From the NCBI GenBank assembly GCA_009594995.1, contig VOPR01000006.1, positions 124,001 to 188,000 on the forward strand: DNA of 64,000 nt, read 5' to 3'. This document shows positions 54,870 to 63,800 of the stretch, piece by piece. The notes beneath the pieces were generated by a model. The model searched no databases and had not been told where the DNA came from. It saw only the letters and a list, made by a program, of their open reading frames with translations. How positions within the stretch are numbered: the first letter of the stretch is position 1; each line of letters opens with the position of its first letter. This DNA is from Nitrospira sp. (GTDB taxonomy: Bacteria; Nitrospirota; Nitrospiria; Nitrospirales; Nitrospiraceae). The translations under genes and the position numbers were made by a program.

Positions 54870-55769
54870 AGGAACCTCCTTGCTTGGTGATAGGACAGGG
54901 GAGAGCACGGAAACAGGGATGAGACCCGTCTGAGTTGAACGACCGGTTGAGGGGGTCGTCCAGTGATAGCGTGAACCGGGACATACGTAATCGATCAATG
55001 GGACAAGCGGCGCGCAGACGATGAGGCCCCAGAGCGGGCCGTTCGGTTTGAACCATCCGAACTGCACATAGAGTGCGGCCAGGGATACGAGAAGCGCATA
55101 GGCCAGTCGACCAGTCCGTGAATCGGGCGTCGTCTTCGGATCCGAGATCATGAAGAAGGCAAAGATCAGCAGCGCGCCGCTTTCGATTTGATGAAACGGA
55201 ATCGTGAGTGGATCACCGAGCCACAGGGCCCGTGCAAACAGGAGCCCGACGTAGACGGCGAGAAAGGCGAACGTCACATCCGCCCGCGCCGCCCGGGTCA
55301 CAACGAGACTGCCGAGGCAGGCGATGAGAAAACCGAACCAGGCGACCTGGCCCCATTGCCCAGGTGAGATCCAGCCCATCCCGCTCGCGAGCGCGATGGC
55401 CAACGCCAGGTTGGTCGGATTGAACAGATGTTTGTCATTCCACCGGAACACGAACTTGCTGCCGATGGCGACGATCGAGGCCAATGCCGCGACGGCAAGG
55501 TAATCGGTGCGGAGCAGCAGGCAGAGCGACAGGGAAGAAATGAGCGCGCTCTTGGGATCAAAGAACGGGAGCTTGGCGACACGCGTTCCGGCATATTGAG
55601 TGAGCAGCGCCGTCCCGATGGTGACGGCGATCTGCCAAACGCTCACGTCGAAGTGGAGCCAAAACAGACCGTACGTCAACAACGTTCCCAAACTGGCGAT
55701 TTGGTAGAGGCGGGGATCGCGCCGATGAACTGATGGATTCGATTTCGATTTGACCTCGGTGTGCTCCAT
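53526..55769 (-). CDS. RnfD-like membrane region in frame with DUF2330
   Basis: Uninterrupted frame of 747 codons. Residues 1-300 are an RnfD/NqrB-like polytopic membrane protein (segments from about 23 to 265; FNPTNLALAIALASG, DPKTTPDSRTGRLAYA) but without the S/TGAT flavin-attachment motif I would expect. The section after about residue 265 is a non-conserved linker leading into the DUF2330 signal peptide at residue 301. AGGGAGG precedes the ATG at 55769. Either a true fusion or two genes sharing a frame because the first has lost its stop; a sequencing or assembly error at the junction is the third possibility. Confidence 0.6.
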   Translation of the reverse strand: MEHTEVKSKSNPSVHRRDPRLYQIASLGTLLTYGLFWLHFDVSVWQIAVTIGTALLTQYAGTRVAKLPFFDPKSALISSLSLCLLLRTDYLAVAALASIVAIGSKFVFRWNDKHLFNPTNLALAIALASGMGWISPGQWGQVAWFGFLIACLGSLVVTRAARADVTFAFLAVYVGLLFARALWLGDPLTIPFHQIESGALLIFAFFMISDPKTTPDSRTGRLAYALLVSLAALYVQFGWFKPNGPLWGLIVCAPLVPLIDYVCPGSRYHWTTPSTGRSTQTGLIPVSVLSPVLSPSKEVPMRRAIVPSLLLSLGLFAWAGEAAAFCGFYVGKADTKLFNKASEVAIARHDNKTVITMANDFTGDVKEFALVVPVPTLLEKEQIHVGDPTLLKHLADYSAPRLVEYFDENPCLRYELMERRSMDAMRSMAPAAAAPRERDKALGVTVEAQYTVGEYDILILSAKESNGLETWLAENGYRIPTGASTVLQSYLKQGMKFFVAKVNLGEQTKLGLTHLRPLQLAFESSKFMLPIRLGTVNADGAQELFIYFLTKQGRVETTNYRTVRLPEAQEVPLYVKDKFGEFYRDLFSQQVKRESERGVFMEYAWDMNWCDPCAANPLSAEELRGLGVFWQESNGRMGKGMPMAQIFLTRLHVRYDAAHFPEDLMFQETSDRGNFQARYILRHPWTGTDECQAATAYRRQLRERYEREAQTLASLTGWNISDIRKTMNIASLPASEEKKWYQRLWAN

Positions 55770-56141
55770 GTGTCCTCCCTTCACAGGAGGGTATGGGGCG
55801 AGGGGAGCAATCCTTTCAGGTCTCGATGCAAGTTGTCTAAATGACCGAATTACAATGGCGATCGTCGTTATTGCGACCGAGAACCTATGGCGAAATCGTG
55901 GCTAGCGGTCGGCCGATGCCACAATATGGTTACATTTCTCTGTATACCCTTTGGCGCTGATTCCTCGTCTTGCCAATTTTCCCGGTCCTGCTAAAATCCC
56001 CGCCGGAGTGACAGAACTGTGTCCTGCTTCGGCGGCGGGGCGCGTGGGCGATCACGCGGCTGCTGCCCTGGACGTACAGAAGCTCATCTGTTCGAGAGTC
56101 CTACCCTTGGACAGGCGTCGTACCGAACGTGGAGTGTCATC
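55770..56141. other. Divergent intergenic region with possible upstream frame
   Basis: About 370 bases between the RnfD-like gene and the next exported-protein gene. It contains an extended -10 TGC-TAAAAT at 55989-55997 and, from 56008, a GTG-initiated 45-codon frame that ends across the next start codon. The first half shows nothing recognisable. Confidence 0.45.
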
Positions 56142-56145
56142 ATGA
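56008..56145 (+). CDS. Possible 45-codon upstream frame
   Basis: Begins with GTG ten bases after the extended -10 and ends with a TGA overlapping the ATG of the next gene (ATGA). The residues are Arg/Ala-rich and not protein-like in an obvious way, so coupling rather than a functional peptide is more likely. Confidence 0.3.
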   Translation: MTELCPASAAGRVGDHAAAALDVQKLICSRVLPLDRRRTERGVSS

Positions 56146-57056
56146 ACCAACTGTGGATTCGCATTGTTGTGCCCACTGTGGCCTCATTCTGCGCCGTGCT
56201 GGGCGCAACCAGCCTGGTGTTCGCGGATTGTGTCGATGGGGTGCGTTCTCCCTCCGCAGCCGAGATAGAGTTCGCCGCTCGGGCAGAGGCGGCGTTGGCG
56301 GCCGCCTTGCCTGCCCCCATTGCCAATAGCGAGCGCCGCGGCGCTCCCTACGATTTTTCCAAGCAGCCGCGCTTGTCGTTTTGCCGGGGTGACAAGGAAG
56401 GCGCGTTTTCGGTCGGTGTAGCGGGTGGGTATCTCTACAAATTCCCGAAGGCTGAGTACGACCGTCTGTACGTGGAGCGCAAAGCTGTCGAGAAGCAGAT
56501 CGAAGAATTGGAAAAGCTGCCGCCGGAGAAAGAGGCGGAATACAAGCAGCTGCTCGCTCAGGCGCGGGCTATCTATGATGCTGCGCCGCGGCGCCAGCGA
56601 AAAGACCCGCCGTTTACGCCGGAGCAGCAGGCGCAGGTGGATCGCGCGAATGTCGAAGGCCGCAAGGTCGAACAGGCGGCCAGCACGGTCGTCAGCGACC
56701 ACAGGGCCAGCGTCAAATCACAGACCGATTCACTCCGGGCGCAGGCCAAGCGGTTGGAGGGATTTCCCCAGGAACTCTCGGTGCAGCTGGGGATGAACCT
56801 GGATCGCCTTCCTGAGAGCGGCCCCACCGTGGCAACGCTCGGCGCCGCAAGCGCGGCGCGCAGCACGGGCCTCCGTGTGCACAATGTAGTGTTGGTCGTC
56901 GAGGGACGGGAAGGGCCGGCCAGACAAGCGTTATTCGACGCGGTGGATAAGAGCTATCTGCAGGAGTTGATCGGGCAACCCTTGCCGGACGTCGCGGCGT
57001 CAAAGCTCCGGGCTGAGCGCGCTGCCTCAGCTGCCCCTGTGTCGGCGCCTCGTTGA
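56142..57056 (+). CDS. Exported coiled-coil protein, unknown function
   Basis: Protein of 304 residues with a signal peptide (IVVPTVASFCAVLGATSLVFA) and a disulfide-capable N terminus (DCVDGVRSP, LSFCRGDKEG). The central part has charged helices likely to form a coiled coil (ERKAVEKQIEELEKLPPEKEAEYKQLLAQ, in parts), and the end contains VHNVVLVVEGREGPARQALFDAVDKSYL. No family recognised. GGAG seven bases before the ATG at 56142. Confidence 0.7.
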   Translation: MNQLWIRIVVPTVASFCAVLGATSLVFADCVDGVRSPSAAEIEFAARAEAALAAALPAPIANSERRGAPYDFSKQPRLSFCRGDKEGAFSVGVAGGYLYKFPKAEYDRLYVERKAVEKQIEELEKLPPEKEAEYKQLLAQARAIYDAAPRRQRKDPPFTPEQQAQVDRANVEGRKVEQAASTVVSDHRASVKSQTDSLRAQAKRLEGFPQELSVQLGMNLDRLPESGPTVATLGAASAARSTGLRVHNVVLVVEGREGPARQALFDAVDKSYLQELIGQPLPDVAASKLRAERAASAAPVSAPR

Positions 57057-57061
57057 TGACC

Positions 57062-57094
57062 GAGGGGTGGACGCGGTGTACCGCGCTGCCCCTC
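57062..57094 (+). terminator. Hairpin after the exported coiled-coil protein gene
   Basis: GAGGGG (57062-57067) and CGCGGT (57072-57077) pair with ACCGCG (57080-57085) and CCCCTC (57089-57094), a two-step stem. No T run. Confidence 0.55.
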
Positions 57095-57468
57095 CATGTG
57101 CGCTCCTGGAAACCTCTCTTCAAAATGGGGTCTGACGGCGGGCCGGTTTCATGTACGTGCGCGAGACCTCCTGACTATTCAACCAGGGCGCATTCATGAG
57201 GCTGTTTACTGCCACCAGATCGCCGACGGTCAATACCGAACCCGAACTGAATCCGAACTTCGTCTTCGATCTTTCGCACAATTCGTCTCTTTCAGATGCT
57301 CCTCACCGGCCCGGTGTTTCTGAATGACGAGTCCAAGAAGTCCAACCTTCTGTCGCTACCCCTATCGCGATCGAAAGCGTAGTCTGAGGCGGGCGAGTGA
57401 GAAGTTGACCTCTGCCGTTGCGTCGGCGGGACATCGCCCATTTTCCGGTAACGCCCAGCCTCCTCCGG

Positions 57469-57474
57469 TATAAT
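57469..57474 (+). promoter_or_regulatory. -10 of the membrane protein gene, leaderless start
   Basis: Perfect TATAAT, seven bases before the ATG at 57482. No ribosome site lies between, so the transcript should begin at or beside the start codon. Confidence 0.55.
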
Positions 57475-57481
57475 CCCTTCC

Positions 57482-57844
57482 ATGCTCGAGATTCTCCTCG
57501 TGCTCGCGAGCCTCGTGGTGATCGGATTGATCGGCCTGGTGGCGGTTTTCATCACGCCGTCGAGGATGGTGGAGTTCGGGCTCTTCGGGTTGGCGCTGGG
57601 CCTGTTCATCGGAATTCCAACGGGGTGGTGGTATCACGTTGTGCTCTATCGCGCACTGACGGCGCGTAGGGCGCTGCCGGCTGGCTGGTGGCGGAAGCCG
57701 GTGGAATTGCATCCGTTGCTCACGTTGGACGAATACCGGCGCGTACGCCCTTGGTTTGTGGCGGGCGCGTTGGGATTTTTCTTGTGCCTCATCGGCGGCG
57801 TTGCAGCGATTGCCGGAATGCTGGTGATCCGGTTGTATCCGTGA
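57482..57844 (+). CDS. Small membrane protein, three helices
   Basis: Protein of 120 residues. Helices at about 2-24, 31-52 and 92-117 are separated by a cytoplasmic loop rich in Arg and Trp (ALTARRALPAGWWRKPVELHPLLTLDEYRRVRPW, in parts). No family recognised. It ends 24 bases from the convergent anti-sigma-like gene. Translation is probably leaderless. Confidence 0.72.
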   Translation: MLEILLVLASLVVIGLIGLVAVFITPSRMVEFGLFGLALGLFIGIPTGWWYHVVLYRALTARRALPAGWWRKPVELHPLLTLDEYRRVRPWFVAGALGFFLCLIGGVAAIAGMLVIRLYP

Positions 57845-57868
57845 AGCGGAGTGCTGAACGACTGGAAG

Positions 57869-59224
57869 TTATGGGCTGACCGGAATTTCGACGGAGAGTT
57901 GGGCACTGGTTGACGGATCCTGGCTCACGACGTATGTGGCCTGTTCCTGATTGCCGGCGGAGATGGACTCGGTGAGCAGATTGGCTGAGAACCGATCCAG
58001 CATACCGACTTCCTGCATTGTCAGCGGTCCGAATGGTTTTGGGGAGAGACGGATAATCAGCGTAATCAGTCCATTTTCAGCCGGCGGTGGCATAGGGATC
58101 TCGCTTCGCTTTCCGGCCAACAGTTTGAGAGAGATCTTCCCCGTTTCCTGTGGCGGCCACCAGAGCCTGGTACCGGCGGAGCCGAGGTTTTGGAGAAGCT
58201 GGAGATAGGCGTCCTGCGTGGCTTCTACGCTGATGCGCACCGGTTCCTTGCTTCGGGCTGCCATCGCGGCATTGACTTCCTGGCTCTGCCCGCCGCTATC
58301 CCGCGTCACAAAGCTGTAGCGCAGACCTAACGGCTTCACTAGCCCTGACGCGCCGCCGCCTTTTCCCTCCAGCGCAAACTGATCTGTTCTTGTTTCAGGC
58401 TGGTCTGCCTGTGTCGGGGCCTGGCCGTAGAAGAGAGCTCGGGCACTTTTCTTCGGGGCGGGCGTGGCCGCGGCCGATACGGTTGCCGGGGCCTGCAGGG
58501 GCGCCGGGGCTGCAGCTGGTGCGGGGGCAGTTGCCGGCGGCGGCGCGGATGCGGCGAGCTTCCGGTCAGGCAATGGGGGCGCCGGCTTTGCTGCCTGTTC
58601 TGTTGTCGCCAGGGGCGCTTGCCGTTCCAACTCATCGCGCTCGCGTCGAGGCATGGCGTTCTCAGCGAGAGAGTTGTCCGTTGATCGGTCCTGAGTTGCG
58701 ATGGGTGCAGACCGTTCGCGCTTGGCCAATGTCTCGGTCCGCGTCTCTTTCTTCGCCGGCTCGGTGCGTGCCTTCGCTTTCAGTTCCGTCGCAGCCGGAG
58801 GTGGTGACGGTTGTATGGATGGTTGCGCGGACTGAACCGGCGGCACGGCTGGTTTCGACTCCTCGGTCACGACTGATTGAGTCGCCCGGTCGACGCTCTC
58901 CTGATAGATTCTGGTGCCGAACGCGATGGCGAAGACCGCTGCTGCGAGGCCGCCTGCAAAGGCGAGCCCTGCCGGCTTCCTGAACCAGGCCCACCAAGGC
59001 CGTGCCCTGTCGGCCTCGGAAGCGTCTGATTGCTGCAATGCCCGGAGAAGTCGGCGGCGAACATCAGGATCCGCCAGCAATTCCTTCAGCGCCTGCTCGT
59101 CCGCCAGGGCGTTGAACAGCTGTTGGTCCTGCAGGGCGGCTGTGTAGAGTCGTGAGCGCTCCTCCGGCGTCAGCGTATTCGCTGCGAACCCACCGAGCAA
59201 TTTTTCGAGATCGTGTTCGGACAT
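57869..59224 (-). CDS. Membrane-anchored anti-sigma-like protein
   Basis: Protein of 451 residues encoded right after an ECF sigma gene. N terminus (about 1-75) is a helical cytoplasmic anti-sigma-like domain beginning MSEHDLEKLLGGFAANTLTPEE. A membrane helix (about 84-104, AGLAFAGGLAAAVFAIAFG) follows, then a Pro/Ala-rich periplasmic stalk of about 170 residues and a folded C-terminal domain (VRISVEATQDAYLQLLQNLG, LWWPPQETGKISLKL) that resembles DUF4384-type sensor domains. No zinc HxxxCxxC is seen. It probably holds the sigma factor until an envelope signal arrives. ATG at 59224 chosen. Confidence 0.8.
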   Translation of the reverse strand: MSEHDLEKLLGGFAANTLTPEERSRLYTAALQDQQLFNALADEQALKELLADPDVRRRLLRALQQSDASEADRARPWWAWFRKPAGLAFAGGLAAAVFAIAFGTRIYQESVDRATQSVVTEESKPAVPPVQSAQPSIQPSPPPAATELKAKARTEPAKKETRTETLAKRERSAPIATQDRSTDNSLAENAMPRRERDELERQAPLATTEQAAKPAPPLPDRKLAASAPPPATAPAPAAAPAPLQAPATVSAAATPAPKKSARALFYGQAPTQADQPETRTDQFALEGKGGGASGLVKPLGLRYSFVTRDSGGQSQEVNAAMAARSKEPVRISVEATQDAYLQLLQNLGSAGTRLWWPPQETGKISLKLLAGKRSEIPMPPPAENGLITLIIRLSPKPFGPLTMQEVGMLDRFSANLLTESISAGNQEQATYVVSQDPSTSAQLSVEIPVSP

Positions 59225-59264
59225 CTTTGTCACTGCATAGCACGTCAAACGGCTGCCGACACCA

Positions 59265-59762
59265 TCATTCCCACGTGCCGCCCATCAAACTCAACAACTG
59301 TTTCCGGCAGCGAAGATCCCAGGTGTAAATGGTGTTGATCGAGGGCTGTTGCATGAGGCGTTGAATCTCCGGAAAGCTATTCCCCTCCAGTTTCCATCTG
59401 AACAGATCGCGACAACGTTCTCCGAGTTGAGCCACGGCGGCCAGGAGTCGTTCGACGCGTTGCTTTTGATCCAACAGTGTCGCCGGATCGTCGCCGGGAT
59501 TGGCCAACGGCAGCTCATCGACCGACTTCTGATGATACTCGCCGCGCCGGAGTGACTTACGATGGGCATCCAGCATTTTAAACCGGAGCACTTGAAAGGC
59601 CAGGGGGACCAGTTCAGTCAGTTCGGTGACGCGTGCATACTTTTCCTGCAGCACGACCAGGACCTCCTGCGTGAGGTCCTCGGCGAGATCCCTCGATACA
59701 CGTGATGTCGCAAAGGCGAGAATCCTTTCGCGCAAGCTGATGAGGATGTCGTCTCGGTGCAT
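59265..59762 (-). CDS. ECF-type RNA polymerase sigma factor
   Basis: Protein of 165 residues. Region 2 is visible around SRDLAEDLTQEVLVVLQEKYARV and FKMLDAHRKSLRR; region 4 contains LGERCRDLFRWKLEGNSFPEIQRLM, with NTIYTWDLRCRKQL as the likely recognition helix (in parts). The short spacing to the anti-sigma-like gene (40 bases) and their order are typical of a sigma/anti-sigma pair. The gene follows an amidohydrolase gene with a 12-base gap. Confidence 0.88.
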   Translation of the reverse strand: MHRDDILISLRERILAFATSRVSRDLAEDLTQEVLVVLQEKYARVTELTELVPLAFQVLRFKMLDAHRKSLRRGEYHQKSVDELPLANPGDDPATLLDQKQRVERLLAAVAQLGERCRDLFRWKLEGNSFPEIQRLMQQPSINTIYTWDLRCRKQLLSLMGGTWE

Positions 59763-59774
59763 GAATGAGCCTGG

Positions 59775-60767
59775 TCAGCGAGTGGCGGTGATGGCTATGC
59801 GAGGCAGCAAATCCCCGAGGGATCGATAGCCGAGCTTCAGCCCGTGGCACACCTCGACCTGACGGTCGAAGCGATTCTTCGTCCTGATCATCTTGCGCAA
59901 CGTGTTGAACGCCACGCGTCCCCAGGCTGCCGCATGAAAGACGGACAGCGGATAGTCGGTGCCGAAGAGTAGCCGTTCGTGCACCTCCGGATACCTGCGT
60001 AAATGTAGAAGCATCCGCATCCGGTTCGGCAGGGTGAGGGCGGAAATGTCCGCATAGAAATGCGGGTAGCGTGTAACGAGGTTGCGCAGGGTCGGAAGAA
60101 ATTTCTCGTAGAGCATCAAGCCGTAGCTGCAGGCGTGGGCTGCAATGACGGTGGCGCCTTCATCCAGCGCCAGGCGCAACCGGTCCGGTTCACCCACGGA
60201 TTGATCCTTGCCGATCAAGCTGAATTCATACCCCACGTGACTGAGAAACGGTAGGTTGCGTTCGGCCAATGCCCGATAAAAGGGTTTGTATTTCTGATTG
60301 GCCGGGTCGAATTGCTTCGCATTCGGCAGCACCTTGACGAGTACGGCCCCGGCATCCGCGCAGCGATGGACTTCATCAATGGCATCTCGTCGCTGCGGGT
60401 TGATGGACACGCCGGCCAGCAACTCGCCGGGATGGGCTTGTGCGGTCTTAAGCACATAGTCGTTGCCGATGAGAAAGTCGGTGTGACCCTGATTGAGCCG
60501 CCCGTTCTGATCGTAGACGCCGTCCATGCCGAGAAGCACGGCTTGTTGCACGTGGCGTGACGCCCGCAACTCCTTCAGAAGGTCATCGAGATATTTCTGA
60601 TTTGCCTCGCGCGGCTTGTCGGGCGAGAGGCCGTGTTTCCAGAGCAGGAAACGAAACAGTGGGCTTCTCAGCGTTTTGGGCGAGATGTAGCAGCCGTTAT
60701 CGCCGTCGGGCAGGGCCGCGAGATGCACGTGGCAATCGATCAACGATTTTGTGACCGTGGTCGTCAT
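59775..60767 (-). CDS. Amidohydrolase_2-family protein
   Basis: TIM-barrel metal hydrolase or decarboxylase of 330 residues. DCHVHLAAL supplies the first metal histidines, HVGYEFSL and AAHACSYG further ligands and FGTDYPLSVF the C-terminal Asp. Such proteins include ACMS-decarboxylase-like and lactone hydrolases; substrate unknown. It lies between the LplT-PlsC-Aas gene (51 bases upstream) and the ECF sigma gene (12 bases downstream), so it may be transcribed with both. Confidence 0.84.
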   Translation of the reverse strand: MTTTVTKSLIDCHVHLAALPDGDNGCYISPKTLRSPLFRFLLWKHGLSPDKPREANQKYLDDLLKELRASRHVQQAVLLGMDGVYDQNGRLNQGHTDFLIGNDYVLKTAQAHPGELLAGVSINPQRRDAIDEVHRCADAGAVLVKVLPNAKQFDPANQKYKPFYRALAERNLPFLSHVGYEFSLIGKDQSVGEPDRLRLALDEGATVIAAHACSYGLMLYEKFLPTLRNLVTRYPHFYADISALTLPNRMRMLLHLRRYPEVHERLLFGTDYPLSVFHAAAWGRVAFNTLRKMIRTKNRFDRQVEVCHGLKLGYRSLGDLLPRIAITATR

Positions 60768-60818
60768 CAGTTCTTCAAAGCCTGCTCATGTGTCGTGTGG
60801 CGCTCGATCAAGCCCATG

Positions 60819-63800
60819 TTACGGTTCTGGCGACTGGAGCCGTTCCATCGCAATCCGTTTGAGCGCTCGAAGGTCCAGTTTCCCCGTGCCCAGAATCGGG
60901 AGCGCATCGACTTTAATGCAGTGCGTGCGTGACGGCAGAAACAAATTGGGGAGGCCTGCCGCCGCGGCTTTGGCGAGGATCTGCGGAATTCGCTCTTCGG
61001 GAAGGGTGTGCAGGACGGCCAACTGTTCGCCCTTCCGTTCATCCGGTACCCCGGTAACTGCACACACCGGCATCTCTTCCTCGGATGCCAATTGCAGCGC
61101 CTCTTCCACCTTGCGATGCGGGACCATTTCTCCACCGATCTTGGAAAAGCGTGAGAGTCGGTCGGTGATGGTCAGAAATCCGTCGTCGTCGAGCGTCGCG
61201 ATGTCGCCCGTAATATACCATCCGTCACGCATGGCCTGCGCTGTGAGATCTTCCCGCCCCAGGTAGCCGTTCATGACATTTGGGCCTTTCACGAGCAACA
61301 TGCCGGGTGTGCCGGGCGGGAGGATGGCATCACTGTCAGGATCGACGATACGCACGGAAACGCCGGGGAGCGGTTGGCCGACCGTGCCACGCCGGGACGC
61401 CGGTTGATAGAATCCGGCCGCCCGGAAATCGGGACAGTTCACGGCAATCACCGGGGCGCACTCGGTCACGCCGTACCCTTCGATCGGGCCGATGCCGAAG
61501 CGGTCCTCAAACGACTGACTGAGGCGCAGGGGCAGCTTCTCCGCCCCTGTGAGGACGACCCGCAGCGTGCTGAACTGCTCCGGCGTGCAGCGGCGTTGAT
61601 AGAGCTGGAGAAACGTGGGTGTGCAGACCAGAAACGTCAGGCGATGTTTGGCGCACAGTTCGCCGATGGCCGTGACATCGAGCGGCGAAGGATGGAACAC
61701 GGTCGCGGCGCCATTGAGGGTGACATACCAGAACACCAGGTAGCCGAACGAATGGAAGAGCGGCAGAATGCCGAGGATGCGATCATCGGGGTCCAGAGGC
61801 AGTACTTGCGAGACGGCCTGTACATTGGCGTCGATGCTGAAGTGCGTGAGCATGACGCCCTTTGGCTCGCCCGTGCTGCCGCTACTGAAAATGATGGTGG
61901 CCAGATCATCCATGGTCACCCGCCGGGTTTGCCCGCAGGCCGATTCAATGAGCCGGAGCGGAGCCAGAATCGCCAGGGCTGCGGCGAGGGCTTTCTGCTG
62001 GCTGCCGATGGTGGCACCGATGTCTTCCAGCCAAAGGATCGTCGGTCCGTCGGGAAGTTCAAGCTTGGCCTTCTCGATAAACTTGCGGCTCGTGACAATG
62101 GTGCGCAACTGCGCTTGTCGCACGGCTGATTCCAGCCCGGTCTTCCCCACCGTGTAGTTGAGGTTCACGCACGTCCGCCCGGCAAGTGAAGTGGCGACCG
62201 TGGTGAGCGCGCCAACGACGGTCGGTGGCAGCAGCAGGCCGACAGAGGGTTGGTCTTGCCAGTGGTCTTTTAACGCACGGGCCAGGGCGATGGCGCCGAT
62301 CAAGGCCTGGAGCGCCGACACGTGCGGTTTCGTCGCGTCGGCCATCGCGAGACGAAACGGATGCCGGCGCATGGCGCGGATGAACGCGGCGTGCAACGGA
62401 TACCGGGTGGTTTTGCGCAATTGCCAGGCGGTTTCGCCGAGCTCGCGGACGAGGCGGCGGAGTTCGTGTGCGGGAGTATCGGCAGGAACCGGGGCGCCGA
62501 ATGAGACGGTGACCGGATAGGGCACACGCTCCGGCCACTTGGTCACAAATCGTCCCCCGACAAAACTGAAGATGCTGCCCCAGACGCGATCCAGATGCAC
62601 CGGCAGAACCGGCACCTCACGGCCTTTGACGATTCGCTCAAACCCGCGGCGGAAGGGCAGCAGATTGCCGGTGCGCGTGATCTGACCCTCCGGGAAGATG
62701 CAGACGAGGTCGCCCGCATCGAGCGCCTGACCTGCATCGCGTAGGGCACGGAGGATCACGCGCGGGCCGCCGTCGGAGGAAATCGGAATCACCCGCAGCG
62801 CCTTCATAAACGGTTTGAACAAGGGATGATTGACGTATTGCGCATCGACGACGAATCGGATGGGGCGATCCAGGCTGGCGATGAGAAGAAAACCGTCGAT
62901 AAAGGAGATGTGGTTGGGGACGAGCAATGCGCCGCCCGAGACGGGCACCTGGGTTTGTCCGACGATGCGGAGCCGATAGATAGTGTTCGTCAGGAGGACG
63001 AGGACCAGGCGCAGGAAGGTTTCCGGCATCAGCCACATGGCCCAGGCCGTTCCAATGGTGGTGGCGAGTGCCGTTGCTAAAAAGATACCGGCCGTCGAGA
63101 GGCCTGCGTTGGCCAGAATGCCGCCGCTCAGCGAGCCTAGGAGGATTCCGGTGAAGACACAGATATTTTCCAGCGCGATCACCGAGCCCCGCCGGTCGTG
63201 CGGTGCGCGCCATTGCACCAGGGCGTTGATGGGAATGAAGATGAGGGCGCTCGACATACCCAATGCAATCATCAGCGCGAGGGTACCGCTGAACGGTGGT
63301 GTCCCCCAACCGAGGATGAGCAGGAAGGCGGCGACTCCGGCTGCACCCAGCGGGACCAGCCCGTATTCGACGCGAGACCGGGAGAGTCGTCCGACCACGA
63401 GCGCGCCCAGTCCGATCCCCACCGAGATCAATGCCGAGGGGACGGTGGCCAGGGCGTCGGAGAGGCCCAGCACGGCCTTGGCGTAGACCAGGACGTTCTG
63501 CACGACGAGGCTGGCAATCGTCCAGAAGAACACTGCACCGGTAATAGCCAGCCGCAACAGGCGATCCTCACGTAAAGCCAAAAGCGCGCCGCGCAAGGTG
63601 TCGAATAGTCCGCCTTTCGCTCGCGCAGGTGGGACCGGAGGAACGATCCAGGCTGCCCCGAAGCCAACCAGGGCCAGCAACGTCAATGCGAGAGGCGCGA
63701 GCCAGGACTGCTGGCCTGCGCCGGCCAACAGAAATCCTCCCGCTGTGGTCCCGGTCAGGATGGCGAGGAAGGTAAATAGTTCCAGAATGCTGTTGCCGCG

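Larger units (their letters stand above)
57057..57481. other. Intergenic region
   Basis: About 425 bases. It starts with the terminator-like hairpin at 57062-57094 and ends with the -10 of the next gene. A 43-codon frame at 57197-57328 was seen but has no ribosome site. Nothing else is recognisable. Confidence 0.5.

Noticed and set aside
57197..57328. 43-codon plus-strand frame in the 57-kb gap
   Set aside because: Composition is plausible, but there is no ribosome site or promoter and no recognisable motif.
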